Assembly: GCA_900769095.1 (NCBI GenBank)
Contig: CAAGFH010000254.1
Span: 1-16,146 of the forward strand
DNA length: 16,146 nt
Direction of reading: 5' to 3'
Source of the DNA: Methanobacteriaceae archaeon
GTDB lineage: Archaea; Methanobacteriota; Methanobacteria; Methanobacteriales; Methanobacteriaceae
Positions within the stretch are counted from its first letter, which is position 1. Each line of letters opens with the position of its first letter. Below the pieces are notes generated by a model, which worked only from the letters and a program-made list of their open reading frames with translations, did not search any database and was not told the origin of the DNA. The position numbers were made by a program, and so were the translations under genes. Shown here piece by piece: positions 1 to 6,550 of this stretch.

Positions 1-1
1 A

Positions 2-202
2 GGACTTGCAACTAAATATGTCCATGGAACATGTACGTTTTCCAGTGGAAGTACTTATGGACATGTTTGGAATCAGGTTTTAATTGATGGTGTTTGGACT
101 GTTGCAGATGCTACAAGTTCTAGAAACTCCTTAGGAACAATAGTTAACTGGAATACTGGCTCTTATTCATTACATGGATATTATGCAAGCCTTCCATTTT
201 AA
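2..202 (+). CDS. C-terminal fragment of a transglutaminase-like cysteine peptidase (5' end outside the window)
   Basis: Frame 2 is open from the window edge to a TAA at 200-202 and encodes 66 residues of a longer protein. The fragment shows the second half of a transglutaminase core: GLATKYVHG, the usual strand after the (missing) catalytic Cys region, then YGHVWNQVLIDG with the catalytic His, and WTVADAT with the catalytic Asp. In Methanobacteriales this fold occurs in cell-surface and pseudomurein-directed proteins, so a wall-associated role is likely, but the N-terminal part that would show a signal peptide, pseudomurein-binding repeats or adhesin repeats is not in the window. The same fold appears twice more in the prophage at the other end of the window, but this fragment is on the opposite strand, 9 kb away, and need not be related to it. 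It is followed directly by a T-rich tract. Confidence 0.75.
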   Translation, partial: GLATKYVHGTCTFSSGSTYGHVWNQVLIDGVWTVADATSSRNSLGTIVNWNTGSYSLHGYYASLPF

Positions 203-229
203 CTATTTTTTATTTTTTCTTTTTTTATC
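203..229 (+). terminator. T-rich archaeal transcription terminator
   Basis: Immediately after the stop codon the plus strand carries a run of T tracts (T6, T6, T7) with few interruptions and no strong stem-loop. Archaeal RNA polymerase stops at such oligo-T stretches, so this probably ends the transglutaminase transcript. Confidence 0.5.
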
Positions 230-235
230 TAACAA

Positions 236-247
236 TTTTTATAATAG
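236..247 (+). promoter_or_regulatory. Putative TATA box for the coaD gene
   Basis: TTTTTATAATAG fits the archaeal TATA element and lies about 50 bases upstream of the coaD ATG, which would give a short leader of roughly 20-25 bases. A second AT-rich stretch (254-268) could also serve, so the exact element is uncertain. Confidence 0.4.
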
Positions 248-289
248 TTTTGATAAATAGTTATTATAGCAAATTATTAGGACAATATT

Positions 290-748
290 ATGAACTCTAA
301 GAAATATAATAAAGTAGCTGTTGGTGGAACTTTTGACAAATTTCATGATGGTCACAAAAAATTATTATCAACTGCTTTTGAATTAGGTAATCAAATTGAG
401 ATTGGTGTTACCTCTGATGCTTTTGGAGGATTAAAAGGCGACATTGATTCTTGTAAAACAAGGATGAGTAATTTAAATGCATTTTTTTCTGATAAATCCA
501 ATTTTGTTGTGATTCCATTAAATGATCCTTATGGAACTACAATTCATGATGAAGATTTCGATGCAATTGTTGTTAGTGAGGAAACTGAGCCTACTGCAGT
601 TAAAATTAATGAAATTAGAGTTTCTAAAGGCATGAAGCCTCTTGATATTGTTGTAGTAAGTTTTGTGCTAGCATATGATGGCAATCCAATTTCTTCCACA
701 CGTATTAGAAGTGGGGAGATTAATCAAAACGGGAATGTCATTAAATAG
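290..748 (+). CDS. coaD: Phosphopantetheine adenylyltransferase, archaeal type (CoA biosynthesis)
   Basis: The 152-residue protein is a cytosolic nucleotidyltransferase of the archaeal PPAT family. It transfers AMP from ATP to 4'-phosphopantetheine to give dephospho-CoA, the penultimate step of coenzyme A synthesis. The signature is the N-terminal GTFDKFHDGH (residues 13-22), the T/HxGH nucleotide-binding motif of the superfamily, followed by IGVTSD. ISSTRIRSG (about 134-142) corresponds to the second nucleotide-binding signature. The length suits the archaeal family, which is far diverged from bacterial CoaD. The ATG is preceded by a weak Shine-Dalgarno AGGA (279-282). It appears to be a single-gene unit, followed after 8 bases by an inverted repeat. 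FMN or glycerol-phosphate adenylyl/cytidylyltransferases share the fold, but the overall sequence fits PPAT best. Confidence 0.88.
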   Translation: MNSKKYNKVAVGGTFDKFHDGHKKLLSTAFELGNQIEIGVTSDAFGGLKGDIDSCKTRMSNLNAFFSDKSNFVVIPLNDPYGTTIHDEDFDAIVVSEETEPTAVKINEIRVSKGMKPLDIVVVSFVLAYDGNPISSTRIRSGEINQNGNVIK

Positions 749-756
749 TTTAAAAA

Positions 757-772
757 ATCGGTTTTAACCGAT
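757..772. repeat. Inverted repeat between coaD and the ferredoxin operon
   Basis: ATCGGTT, two T, then AACCGAT forms a perfect 7-bp inverted repeat. It begins 8 bases after the coaD stop and lies about 20 bases upstream of the ferredoxin ribosome binding site. No T-run follows on either strand, so it is a weak candidate for a terminator. It could be an operator for the ferredoxin/fwdF unit or an RNA hairpin in its leader. Confidence 0.45.
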
Positions 773-792
773 AACAATCTTAATTATTTTAT

Positions 793-799
793 GGGGTGA
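793..799 (+). promoter_or_regulatory. Strong ribosome binding site of the ferredoxin gene
   Basis: GGGGTGA lies 4 bases before the ATG at 804. It closely matches the archaeal GGTGA-type Shine-Dalgarno sequence and fixes the start of the 63-residue ferredoxin. Confidence 0.6.
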
Positions 800-803
800 A
801 AAT

Positions 804-995
804 ATGCCAGTAAACATTGATGCTAATGTATGCGGACACATCCAAGATTGTCCAGTACAAGGATTATGTATTAAACTTTGTGAGCAAGGAGCAATCATAG
901 AAAAAGATGGTGATGTATCTATCGTACCTGAAAACTGTGATGATTGTGACTTATGCATACAAAACTGTCCAAATCAAGCTATTTCTAAAGCATGA
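804..995 (+). CDS. Small 2[4Fe-4S]-type ferredoxin with an atypical first cluster motif
   Basis: The 63-residue cytosolic electron carrier has eight cysteines in two sets. The second set is canonical: C45-x2-C48-x2-C51-x3-C55-P. The first is unusual: C10-x5-C16-x5-C22-x3-C26, not followed by proline. All eight ligands needed for two cubane clusters are present, but the spacing of the first may change its geometry or redox potential. The gene overlaps the next, polyferredoxin, reading frame by an ATGA at 992-995 or abuts its more likely start at 1004, so the two are surely co-expressed. This suggests it passes electrons to or from that polyferredoxin in formylmethanofuran dehydrogenase. It does not look like the usual FwdG, whose first motif is canonical, so no gene symbol is assigned. 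Confidence 0.85.
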   Translation: MPVNIDANVCGHIQDCPVQGLCIKLCEQGAIIEKDGDVSIVPENCDDCDLCIQNCPNQAISKA

Positions 996-1003
996 GGAAT
1001 TTT

Positions 1004-2014
1004 ATGTTTGATATTAAAAGAAACGGTGAAGAATTCCGTAATTTGTCATATGATGATAAAAATTGTGTTGGCTGTGGAATTTGTGCTGACGTTTGTCCTA
1101 CTTCCTCTTTAAGGTTAGGGCCAATTGTTCCTATTGCACGTGGATTAATAGAAATGGATTTAATTTCTGTTAACAAAGATTCCTGTGTATTTTGTGGATT
1201 ATGTTCAATAGCTTGTCCTTTTGATGCATTATCATTGACTGTTGACGGGGAGAATATTAAAGAAGTTGATTCTTATCCTTCCTGGAACAAAGATTCTAAA
1301 ATCGATGATGAAGATTGTATGTATTGTGGAAAATGTTATAGGGCATGTCCAAGAGATTCCATTATTTTCAAAAGAAATCTTCCTAATGCTGTTGATTTAG
1401 TAAGGGGAGAAATCGAAATTAATGGGGATGATTGTATATATTGTTCTTTTTGTAGCGATATGTGTCCTGTTGGAGCAATTACAATTAAAAATATTCCAAC
1501 ATCATCTGTTGATAAATTAAACAATTCTATCGAAGTTGATACTTCAAAATGTATTTTCTGTGGTGTTTGTAAAAGAGTATGTCCAGAAGATGCAATTAAA
1601 CAAATATGTTCAACCTGTATGTATGGAGATGAAATTAAAGTTCCTAAAATCACTGGAGAAACTATCATCTTGGAAAACTCATGTGTGTACTGCTCATGGT
1701 GTAGTGAAGTCTGTCCAGTTGATGCGGTTGATATAATTAAACCATTTGAAGGTAAATTGGAGTTAGTTGAAGAGGAAGAAAAAATCTGTAAAGGTGATTC
1801 CTGCCACGCATGTCTTGATGTTTGTCCATGTAGGGCTGTTACAATCGTTGATGGAAAATCCGTTACTGATTTGACATTTTGTAATTTATGTGGTGCCTGT
1901 GTAAAAGCATGTCCTCAAAACATTAGAATCTTAGCTAGATCTAGTTTCAAATTAGAAAATATCAATTCCGAATCTTGGGATGAAATTTTAAATTCAACAT
2001 TTATGGGAAAATAG
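1004..2014 (+). CDS. fwdF: FwdF-like polyferredoxin, eight [4Fe-4S] motifs (formylmethanofuran dehydrogenase subunit)
   Basis: The protein is built from eight [4Fe-4S] motifs, i.e. four tandem 2[4Fe-4S] ferredoxin units: CVGCGICADVCP, CVFCGLCSIACP, CMYCGKCYRACP, CIYCSFCSDMCP, CIFCGVCKRVCP, CVYCSWCSEVCP, a variant C-x4-C-x2-C-x3-CP (CKGDSCHACLDVCP) and CNLCGACVKACP. Size (336 residues) and cluster number match FwdF of tungsten formylmethanofuran dehydrogenase, which wires electrons to the enzyme that reduces CO2 onto methanofuran. Family-like landmarks include an extra CSTC pair after motif 5 and a KPFEG segment after motif 6. The start at 1004 is chosen because GAGG (994-997) sits 6 bases upstream. 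An in-frame ATG at 992 would add four residues and overlap the ferredoxin stop, but has no ribosome binding site. The catalytic Fwd subunits are not in the window, so it could be a stand-alone paralogue. Assignment to FwdF over MvhB- or Eha/Ehb-type polyferredoxins rests on remembered family features. Confidence 0.75.
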   Translation: MFDIKRNGEEFRNLSYDDKNCVGCGICADVCPTSSLRLGPIVPIARGLIEMDLISVNKDSCVFCGLCSIACPFDALSLTVDGENIKEVDSYPSWNKDSKIDDEDCMYCGKCYRACPRDSIIFKRNLPNAVDLVRGEIEINGDDCIYCSFCSDMCPVGAITIKNIPTSSVDKLNNSIEVDTSKCIFCGVCKRVCPEDAIKQICSTCMYGDEIKVPKITGETIILENSCVYCSWCSEVCPVDAVDIIKPFEGKLELVEEEEKICKGDSCHACLDVCPCRAVTIVDGKSVTDLTFCNLCGACVKACPQNIRILARSSFKLENINSESWDEILNSTFMGK

Positions 2015-2040
2015 AGAGATGAGCTCTCTATTTTATATTT
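2012..2040. terminator. Hairpin terminator between convergent fwdF and pilin genes
   Basis: TAGAGAG and CTCTCTA form a perfect 7-bp stem with a 5-base loop (2012-2030), starting at the fwdF stop codon. On the plus strand it is followed by a T-rich run (2031-2040). On the minus strand it is followed by TTTT, so it can serve both converging transcripts. Confidence 0.65.
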
Positions 2041-2215
2041 TGTTTATCAAAAAATCTCTTTCTTTTTTTAATAAATTTTCCATATTTTTTTGTGTTTTTT
2101 CTGTTATATTCGTAATATATGTGGATATTAAGAGTACAACAACAATTATTCCTCCTATTATTAAAATTAGTTCTGCACTTCCCTGTCCTTTATTGTCTAT
2201 TTTTTGTCTAAACAT
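2033..2215 (-). CDS. Class III signal peptide (type IV pilin-like, DUF361) protein, second of a pair
   Basis: From the ATG at 2215 this encodes 60 residues. A short charged leader contains the DNKGQGSAE processing site, followed by a hydrophobic stretch LILIIGGIIVVVLLISTYI and a polar tail. This is the archaeal class III (DUF361/EppA-type) layout, where the prepilin peptidase cleaves before the conserved Gln and the helix assembles into the pilus core. Only about 30 residues follow the hydrophobic helix, so it is a minimal pilin or minor pseudopilin. A TTG at 2230 could add five residues, but neither start has a clear Shine-Dalgarno sequence. The ATG overlaps the end of the preceding pilin gene by 8 bases, so translation is probably coupled. 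The exact filament is not known. Confidence 0.78.
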   Translation of the reverse strand: MFRQKIDNKGQGSAELILIIGGIIVVVLLISTYITNITEKTQKNMENLLKKERDFLINKI

Positions 2216-2414
2216 GTGTTCTGTTGTCAAGAATTGTATTCCTTACATCAATTATATCGTCTTTTGCCTTGAGGCTAACATCACTTGTTTCCATATATGA
2301 TCTATAAATTGTTAGGGCAAGTAATGCTATTACAAGCACTCCTCCGAATAGTAAAATATATTCTGCAGCGCCTTGACCTGAATTTTCATTTATGAGTGAG
2401 TTGATATTTTGCAT
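2208..2414 (-). CDS. Class III signal peptide (type IV pilin-like, DUF361) protein, first of a pair
   Basis: The ATG at 2414 is chosen because GGTGA (2424-2420) sits 5 bases upstream. A TTG at 2426 would extend it by four residues. The 68-residue product starts with a short leader ending in NENSGQGAAEY, the GQ(G/A)xxE class III processing site, then a hydrophobic segment ILLFGGVLVIALLALTIY and a short charged tail. It should be inserted in the membrane, trimmed by an EppA-like prepilin peptidase and used in a pilus-like filament. The downstream partner has the same architecture, so the pair probably arose by duplication and works as major/minor subunits of one structure. No peptidase or assembly ATPase gene is nearby. 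Confidence 0.8.
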   Translation of the reverse strand: MQNINSLINENSGQGAAEYILLFGGVLVIALLALTIYRSYMETSDVSLKAKDDIIDVRNTILDNRTHV

Positions 2415-2422
2415 GTTTTTCA

Positions 2423-2437
2423 CCAATTTTTAATTGG
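2423..2437 (-). promoter_or_regulatory. Small hairpin overlapping the pilin ribosome binding site
   Basis: In the minus-strand leader CCAATT pairs with AATTGG, and the final GG belongs to the GGTGA ribosome binding site of the first pilin gene. Folding would partly hide the site. The stem is short and AT-rich, so any effect would be modest. Confidence 0.3.
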
Positions 2438-2460
2438 ATTTTTTACTATATTAATATTAC

Positions 2461-2473
2461 TATTTTATAAAAA
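2461..2473 (-). promoter_or_regulatory. Putative TATA box for the pilin pair
   Basis: Read on the minus strand, the sequence is TTTTTTATAAAATA, a good archaeal TATA element about 50 bases upstream of the ATG at 2414. It would start a single transcript covering both pilin-like genes. Confidence 0.45.
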
Positions 2474-2529
2474 AGTAATACTTATTGTAGTTTTGTTCTT
2501 TTTAAATTTTGGCGTTTTTTTCCATTAGG

Positions 2530-2539
2530 TTTATAAATA
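2530..2539 (+). promoter_or_regulatory. TATA box for the membrane protein/UPF0173 unit
   Basis: TTTATAAATA is a textbook methanogen TATA element. It lies about 60 bases upstream of the GTG start at 2600, predicting transcription from about 2556 and a leader of roughly 45 bases. Confidence 0.55.
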
Positions 2540-2599
2540 GTTATTTAGATAATATATAGTAGTTTAATAGAGTGATTAAAAATTTATAAGGGTGAAAAC

Positions 2600-3745
2600 G
2601 TGGGAAATGCGATAAAATTAGTTTCAGGTTTTATTTTATTTGTAATTGGTGTCCTCATTTCTTATGAGACATATACATATAATTTAGTAGATATTTTATT
2701 AATAGTTGGTTTGTTGATTATAGTTATTGGAATGGTTCTAATAGCTAGTTATATCGTTGAATCCAATGTTGATAAAACTGCTAATAAAATTAAAGAGTTT
2801 TTAGATTCAAAAGAAGTTAATTCTGGATTTAACAGACAAAACACTTCACAGGGACCTTTAAGAGTTCGCCGTGAATATGATGATTATGATGAAATAGGGT
2901 ATGATGATTTAATTGTTGAAGAATTTTCAGATTCAACTCCTGGTGAGTACTATGGCAATTCAGATGATTCCAAATTAGTATTGAGGGGAGTTCCAAGAGA
3001 AGAAAAAGAAGTGGATTTAGATAAACCATTAGTTTTCACTCCTCAATATGGAAGACCATTAAAAGTAACTAGAGTTCCTAAAAAACGTCAAGCAGATTAT
3101 TTTGAACAAGGTAGCGAAAGCGTTGAACCAATTGTTATTGAAACTGATAAATCTGAGGAAATCAAACGTGCATTAGAAGAACCAACTGAAGATGATCTCC
3201 CTTCCCCAAAATATGTTGCATCTGAAGTAACTGAACCTAGAGATATCAAGATTGACATTAATGATCCTGAAAAATTGCCTGTACCTAAATCCCTTAATAG
3301 TCATATCATTTCTGATGAAGAAGTTTTAACTTCACAAGAAGCATTTGATAAATTGGCTGTTCATATTAACAAAGAAGTTATGTTAGAAATTCCTTCTTTA
3401 AACAATTTATCTGATAGATTTTTATCTCATGTGCCTTCATCCTATTCAAGAATTATTATTGATGAATTTGATCCGTCTGATATGTCTTACATGTTCTTGA
3501 TTTCATCTTTATTAAAACAGGGAGTACATATCAAAACAGTTCCTAAAGTTCATACAGTTAACTTGATTGCAGATGATTCTTATGCAATGATTATCTCTGC
3601 AGGTAATAATGATTTCGAATACGGTGCTATATATGATGATAGAGATTCTATTTCAACTATTCGCTCCAGTTTCGAAAAAACTTGGAGTATTGCATCTAAT
3701 TTAGATGAATCTATTTTAGTACAATATGCAGGGGGTTCTGCTTAA
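2600..3745 (+). CDS. Membrane-anchored protein of unknown function with acidic linker and alpha/beta C-terminal domain
   Basis: The 381-residue protein starts at a GTG preceded by a strong AGGGTGA (2589-2595). It has two N-terminal transmembrane helices (about residues 5-22 and 29-52) separated by a short loop, which places the rest probably in the cytoplasm. Residues 60-260 form a highly charged, Asp/Glu-rich linker without an obvious fold. Residues about 265-381 look globular: strands such as RIIIDEF and a final YAMIISAGN/EYGAIYDD/FEKTWSIA pattern, which recalls the end of phospholipase D-like domains seen in TrmB-type regulators and other archaeal proteins. No HKD catalytic motif is present, so any relation is structural inference only. 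Its stop overlaps the start of the UPF0173 hydrolase by one base (TAATG), indicating tight co-expression. No function is assigned. Confidence 0.8.
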   Translation: MGNAIKLVSGFILFVIGVLISYETYTYNLVDILLIVGLLIIVIGMVLIASYIVESNVDKTANKIKEFLDSKEVNSGFNRQNTSQGPLRVRREYDDYDEIGYDDLIVEEFSDSTPGEYYGNSDDSKLVLRGVPREEKEVDLDKPLVFTPQYGRPLKVTRVPKKRQADYFEQGSESVEPIVIETDKSEEIKRALEEPTEDDLPSPKYVASEVTEPRDIKIDINDPEKLPVPKSLNSHIISDEEVLTSQEAFDKLAVHINKEVMLEIPSLNNLSDRFLSHVPSSYSRIIIDEFDPSDMSYMFLISSLLKQGVHIKTVPKVHTVNLIADDSYAMIISAGNNDFEYGAIYDDRDSISTIRSSFEKTWSIASNLDESILVQYAGGSA

Positions 3746-4464
3746 TGGAAATAAGATGGTTAGGTCACTCAGCTTTTGAAATTATTAGTGATGATGATGT
3801 TAAAATTTTAATTGATCCGTTTATTAGTAATAATCCGGTATGTCAAATTCCTGTTGAAGAAATAAATCCGGATATTATTTTACTCACTCATGGTCATTCT
3901 GATCATGTTGGTGATGCTTTAGAAATTTCTAATCGTACTAATGCACCTATTGCATGTATTCACGAAATCTCCTTATTCTTAGCTAAACAAGGAATTAGAA
4001 ATATTGGAGTTAATATTGGTGGTTCATTTGTATACCACAATATTAAATTTACTATGCTTGAAGCAAAACACTCTTCAGCTATTGATATGGTTGAAGAAAT
4101 TGTTCCTGGTGGAGAAGCAGCAGGATTTTTAATAACCTTTGAAGATGGAACTTCAATATATCACTGTGGTGATACTGGTTTATTTGGTGATATGAAAGAT
4201 ATTGTTGGAGCTATTTATAAACCTGATGTGGTGTTAGTTCCAATTGGTGATAAATTTACTATGGGTCCTTTTGAAGCAGCATTAGCTTCTATGTGGATGA
4301 ATCCAAAGGTAGTTATTCCAATGCATTACAATACATTCCCACCAATTGAACAAGATCCTGCAATTTTTGCTAATTTTGTAAGTCAGTTTAACCCTAACAT
4401 TGATGTTGTGGTTATGAATCCTGAAGAATACTTTGAATATAATCCTGAAGATTATCAGGATTAA
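3745..4464 (+). CDS. UPF0173 family metal-dependent hydrolase (metallo-beta-lactamase fold)
   Basis: The 239-residue cytosolic protein belongs to the UlaG/UPF0173 branch of the metallo-beta-lactamase superfamily. It carries the metal-binding THGHSDHVGDA motif (HxHxDH, residues 49-54). Further ligand candidates are the His of EAKHSS, the HCGDTG aspartate and the His of PMHYNT near the C-terminus. The opening MEIRWLGHSAFEI and IDPF are typical of the family. The substrate is unknown: members have been linked to phosphodiester or lactone hydrolysis, but the sequence does not decide. The start overlaps the preceding membrane-protein stop. The 3' end overlaps the convergent rqcH stop by four bases, and a T-rich run just past the stop (4465-4483) probably ends the transcript. 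Confidence 0.85.
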   Translation: MEIRWLGHSAFEIISDDDVKILIDPFISNNPVCQIPVEEINPDIILLTHGHSDHVGDALEISNRTNAPIACIHEISLFLAKQGIRNIGVNIGGSFVYHNIKFTMLEAKHSSAIDMVEEIVPGGEAAGFLITFEDGTSIYHCGDTGLFGDMKDIVGAIYKPDVVLVPIGDKFTMGPFEAALASMWMNPKVVIPMHYNTFPPIEQDPAIFANFVSQFNPNIDVVVMNPEEYFEYNPEDYQD

Positions 4465-6467
4465 TTTTTTTCATATTTTTTTCTTAGATGATATTCCTCA
4501 TCGATATCACATTTTCCTGATGGCAATACTCTTATAATATCGTCAAGGGTTATTAAGTCATCTTCGTTTATTTTGTGCAATATTTTTTTAGCTATTGCTT
4601 CTTTTTTTGTAAATCCTGGTTTTAATACAACAAAATTATCACAGTGTGCTTCAAGAGCATCAACTGGTCCTGCCATTATTCTTTTTCCTTCATAATCAAC
4701 AATTCCAATTCCAAGTCTTACTCTTGCACTTCTTATGTAATTTCTATGCCCTCTTATTACAAATGATCCTTTCTTCAAAAATTCACCTGATTCAGGTGTT
4801 TTTGTAACTTGGTCGGGATGGACCCAGTATACGTCCTGTGTTGTGAAACCCATTGACCAAGCAGATGAAAAGGATGCTGCAAACTCTCCAGATTCTTTAA
4901 TGATATTTTCATTTAATTCTTCACCATTTAATTTTATAGAAACTGAACTTGCACCATGTATATCTGCATGCAAATATATGTCATTTGGGTCCAAATATTT
5001 CTTAACAATCAGTTCATTACTGTTTGCATCTCTTCCACCAACAACCAATGTGTTATCAGAGCTAATAAACCATCTGTGTTTTTCATACCATTTGAGATTC
5101 TTTTTGATTCTCTTTTTAGGTACTGAAACATTTTCCATAGCTATGTCTTTTTTGGACTTAATGTCCTCAAGTTGTTTTTTGGTATTTTCAATAGCTATTA
5201 GTGCACCTTTTGTTTTTCTTTTTGCCTTTTTAGCTTTTTCATAATAAATTTCAGCATTTTCAGGAATTGTTAATTTTGGATTAATATTAAATGAAGTATC
5301 TGATATGTTAAGTGTTAAAACTCCCATTTTATCAATTGATTCATAAATTTGAGCTTCAACCATTCCATCTTTTTTAGCTTTTTTCAATATTTTTCCAATT
5401 TCCTTAAAGGAATAATCATTACTCCATGCATTGTTTACAACATTGATGATGTTTTCAATGGTCGGATAATTTGAATAGATAACTTCTCCTTTATGTTTAC
5501 TTTCTTTAATGGTCTTTTCAAAATTATCAAGTGTTTCTTGCTGTAAGTTTAATCTTTTTTCAAACTTCTTAACCTTCTTATTCCATGCTGCTTCTTTTAC
5601 ATTTTTTATGGTACTGTTTACCTTTTTGGAGTAAAATTCATCACATGCTTCGTTAAAGTCATTGTAAAAAGTTTTTTCAAAATCATCATATTTGATAAGA
5701 TCCAATGGAACAACATCTTCTTTTGAATCTTTTTTAACGATTTGAGGTTTGATTGAACCATCTTTTAAGTTATCAAATAACTCCTGCATGCTGTTGTGAA
5801 TTTCAGCTATTTGTTTATCGCTTAATTGTGAAGTAGGTGTATTTTTATCAATCTCAACAGTGTTATTTGCTCTTTGAATAATTTCTTCAGCATATAAACT
5901 TCCAAGTCCATTCATTGCAAGAGTTCTAACAGCATCACTATCAGCATTCTTGAATAATTCGCTTAATTCTTCTTTTGTAACTTCAATAGGATTTATTCCT
6001 CTTTCTTTAGGAAATACATATTCTCTTTTGGAACTGATATCTCTTTCACTTAACTGTTTTCTTTTTAGTGGTTGGATAATGTTGTTTTCATCATCTAAAA
6101 GAATAATGTTTCCTTTATCAAACAATTCAACAATTATTGTGTAATATTTATCTTTTTTAACTCTGATTTTAATTACACGATCAAAATTATGCTGTGTTAT
6201 GCTTTCAACGTGAGCTCCTTTAATCCTTTTTCTTAAAAGCATAGGAAATGATGGTGGAGTAGTTGGATTTTCTAAAGGATACTGTGTAGTATGTATTCTT
6301 GAACCACATTGCATTACTAAATCAACTCTACCAGTTCCTGGAACGTGAAATCTCATTACTACTATGTCATTGGTAGGTTGAAAGGATTTATCTACTCTAG
6401 CACCGCTTAATAAATTATTTAATTCATCACTTACTGTATAAATGTCTACATTGGACATGGATTTCAT
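4461..6467 (-). CDS. rqcH: RqcH/NEMF-type ribosome rescue factor (NFACT protein)
   Basis: The 668-residue protein is the archaeal member of the Rqc2/NEMF/RqcH family. These proteins bind stalled 60S/50S subunits carrying peptidyl-tRNA and direct C-terminal tailing of the stuck peptide for degradation. Domains in order are: NFACT-N (about 5-150), which includes NFDRV with the conserved Asp-Arg pair (D96/R97) needed for tailing in the bacterial protein; a helix-hairpin-helix region (GLGSLYAEEI, about 187-196); a long charged coiled coil in two arms (about 260-330 and 400-445); and NFACT-R/DUF814 (about 456-560) with KWYEKHRWFIS, VVGGRDA and YLHADIHGA. The C-terminal part after about 600 is typical of the archaeal form. 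The ATG at 6467 has AGGTG upstream. It is divergent from the small membrane protein gene. It used to be annotated as fibronectin-binding protein A-like. Confidence 0.9.
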   Translation of the reverse strand: MKSMSNVDIYTVSDELNNLLSGARVDKSFQPTNDIVVMRFHVPGTGRVDLVMQCGSRIHTTQYPLENPTTPPSFPMLLRKRIKGAHVESITQHNFDRVIKIRVKKDKYYTIIVELFDKGNIILLDDENNIIQPLKRKQLSERDISSKREYVFPKERGINPIEVTKEELSELFKNADSDAVRTLAMNGLGSLYAEEIIQRANNTVEIDKNTPTSQLSDKQIAEIHNSMQELFDNLKDGSIKPQIVKKDSKEDVVPLDLIKYDDFEKTFYNDFNEACDEFYSKKVNSTIKNVKEAAWNKKVKKFEKRLNLQQETLDNFEKTIKESKHKGEVIYSNYPTIENIINVVNNAWSNDYSFKEIGKILKKAKKDGMVEAQIYESIDKMGVLTLNISDTSFNINPKLTIPENAEIYYEKAKKAKRKTKGALIAIENTKKQLEDIKSKKDIAMENVSVPKKRIKKNLKWYEKHRWFISSDNTLVVGGRDANSNELIVKKYLDPNDIYLHADIHGASSVSIKLNGEELNENIIKESGEFAASFSSAWSMGFTTQDVYWVHPDQVTKTPESGEFLKKGSFVIRGHRNYIRSARVRLGIGIVDYEGKRIMAGPVDALEAHCDNFVVLKPGFTKKEAIAKKILHKINEDDLITLDDIIRVLPSGKCDIDEEYHLRKKYEKN

Positions 6468-6498
6468 TATTACACCTTTTTTATCAATACATTAATAT

Positions 6499-6509
6499 AT
6501 TATAAATTA
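6499..6509. promoter_or_regulatory. Shared AT-rich divergent promoter region
   Basis: The 83-base gap between the divergent rqcH and small membrane-protein genes contains TATTATAAATT. Read on the minus strand (TTTATAATA) it sits about 35 bases before the rqcH ATG. Read on the plus strand (TATAAATTA) it sits about 45 bases before the ATG at 6551. One element may serve one or both genes. An imperfect AT palindrome (6514-6537) fills the rest. Confidence 0.4.
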
Positions 6510-6550
6510 CCATAATTAAATTAATATATTTAATTTAATGGAGGATATAA

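Noticed and set aside
1336..1668. 110-residue minus-strand frame opposite the polyferredoxin
   Set aside because: It is antisense to a strongly conserved eight-cluster protein and is explained by its codon bias.
2019..2300. 93-residue plus-strand frame with a hydrophobic start
   Set aside because: It runs antisense through both pilin-like genes, whose class III processing sites are clear; it has no ribosome binding site and begins inside the terminator hairpin.
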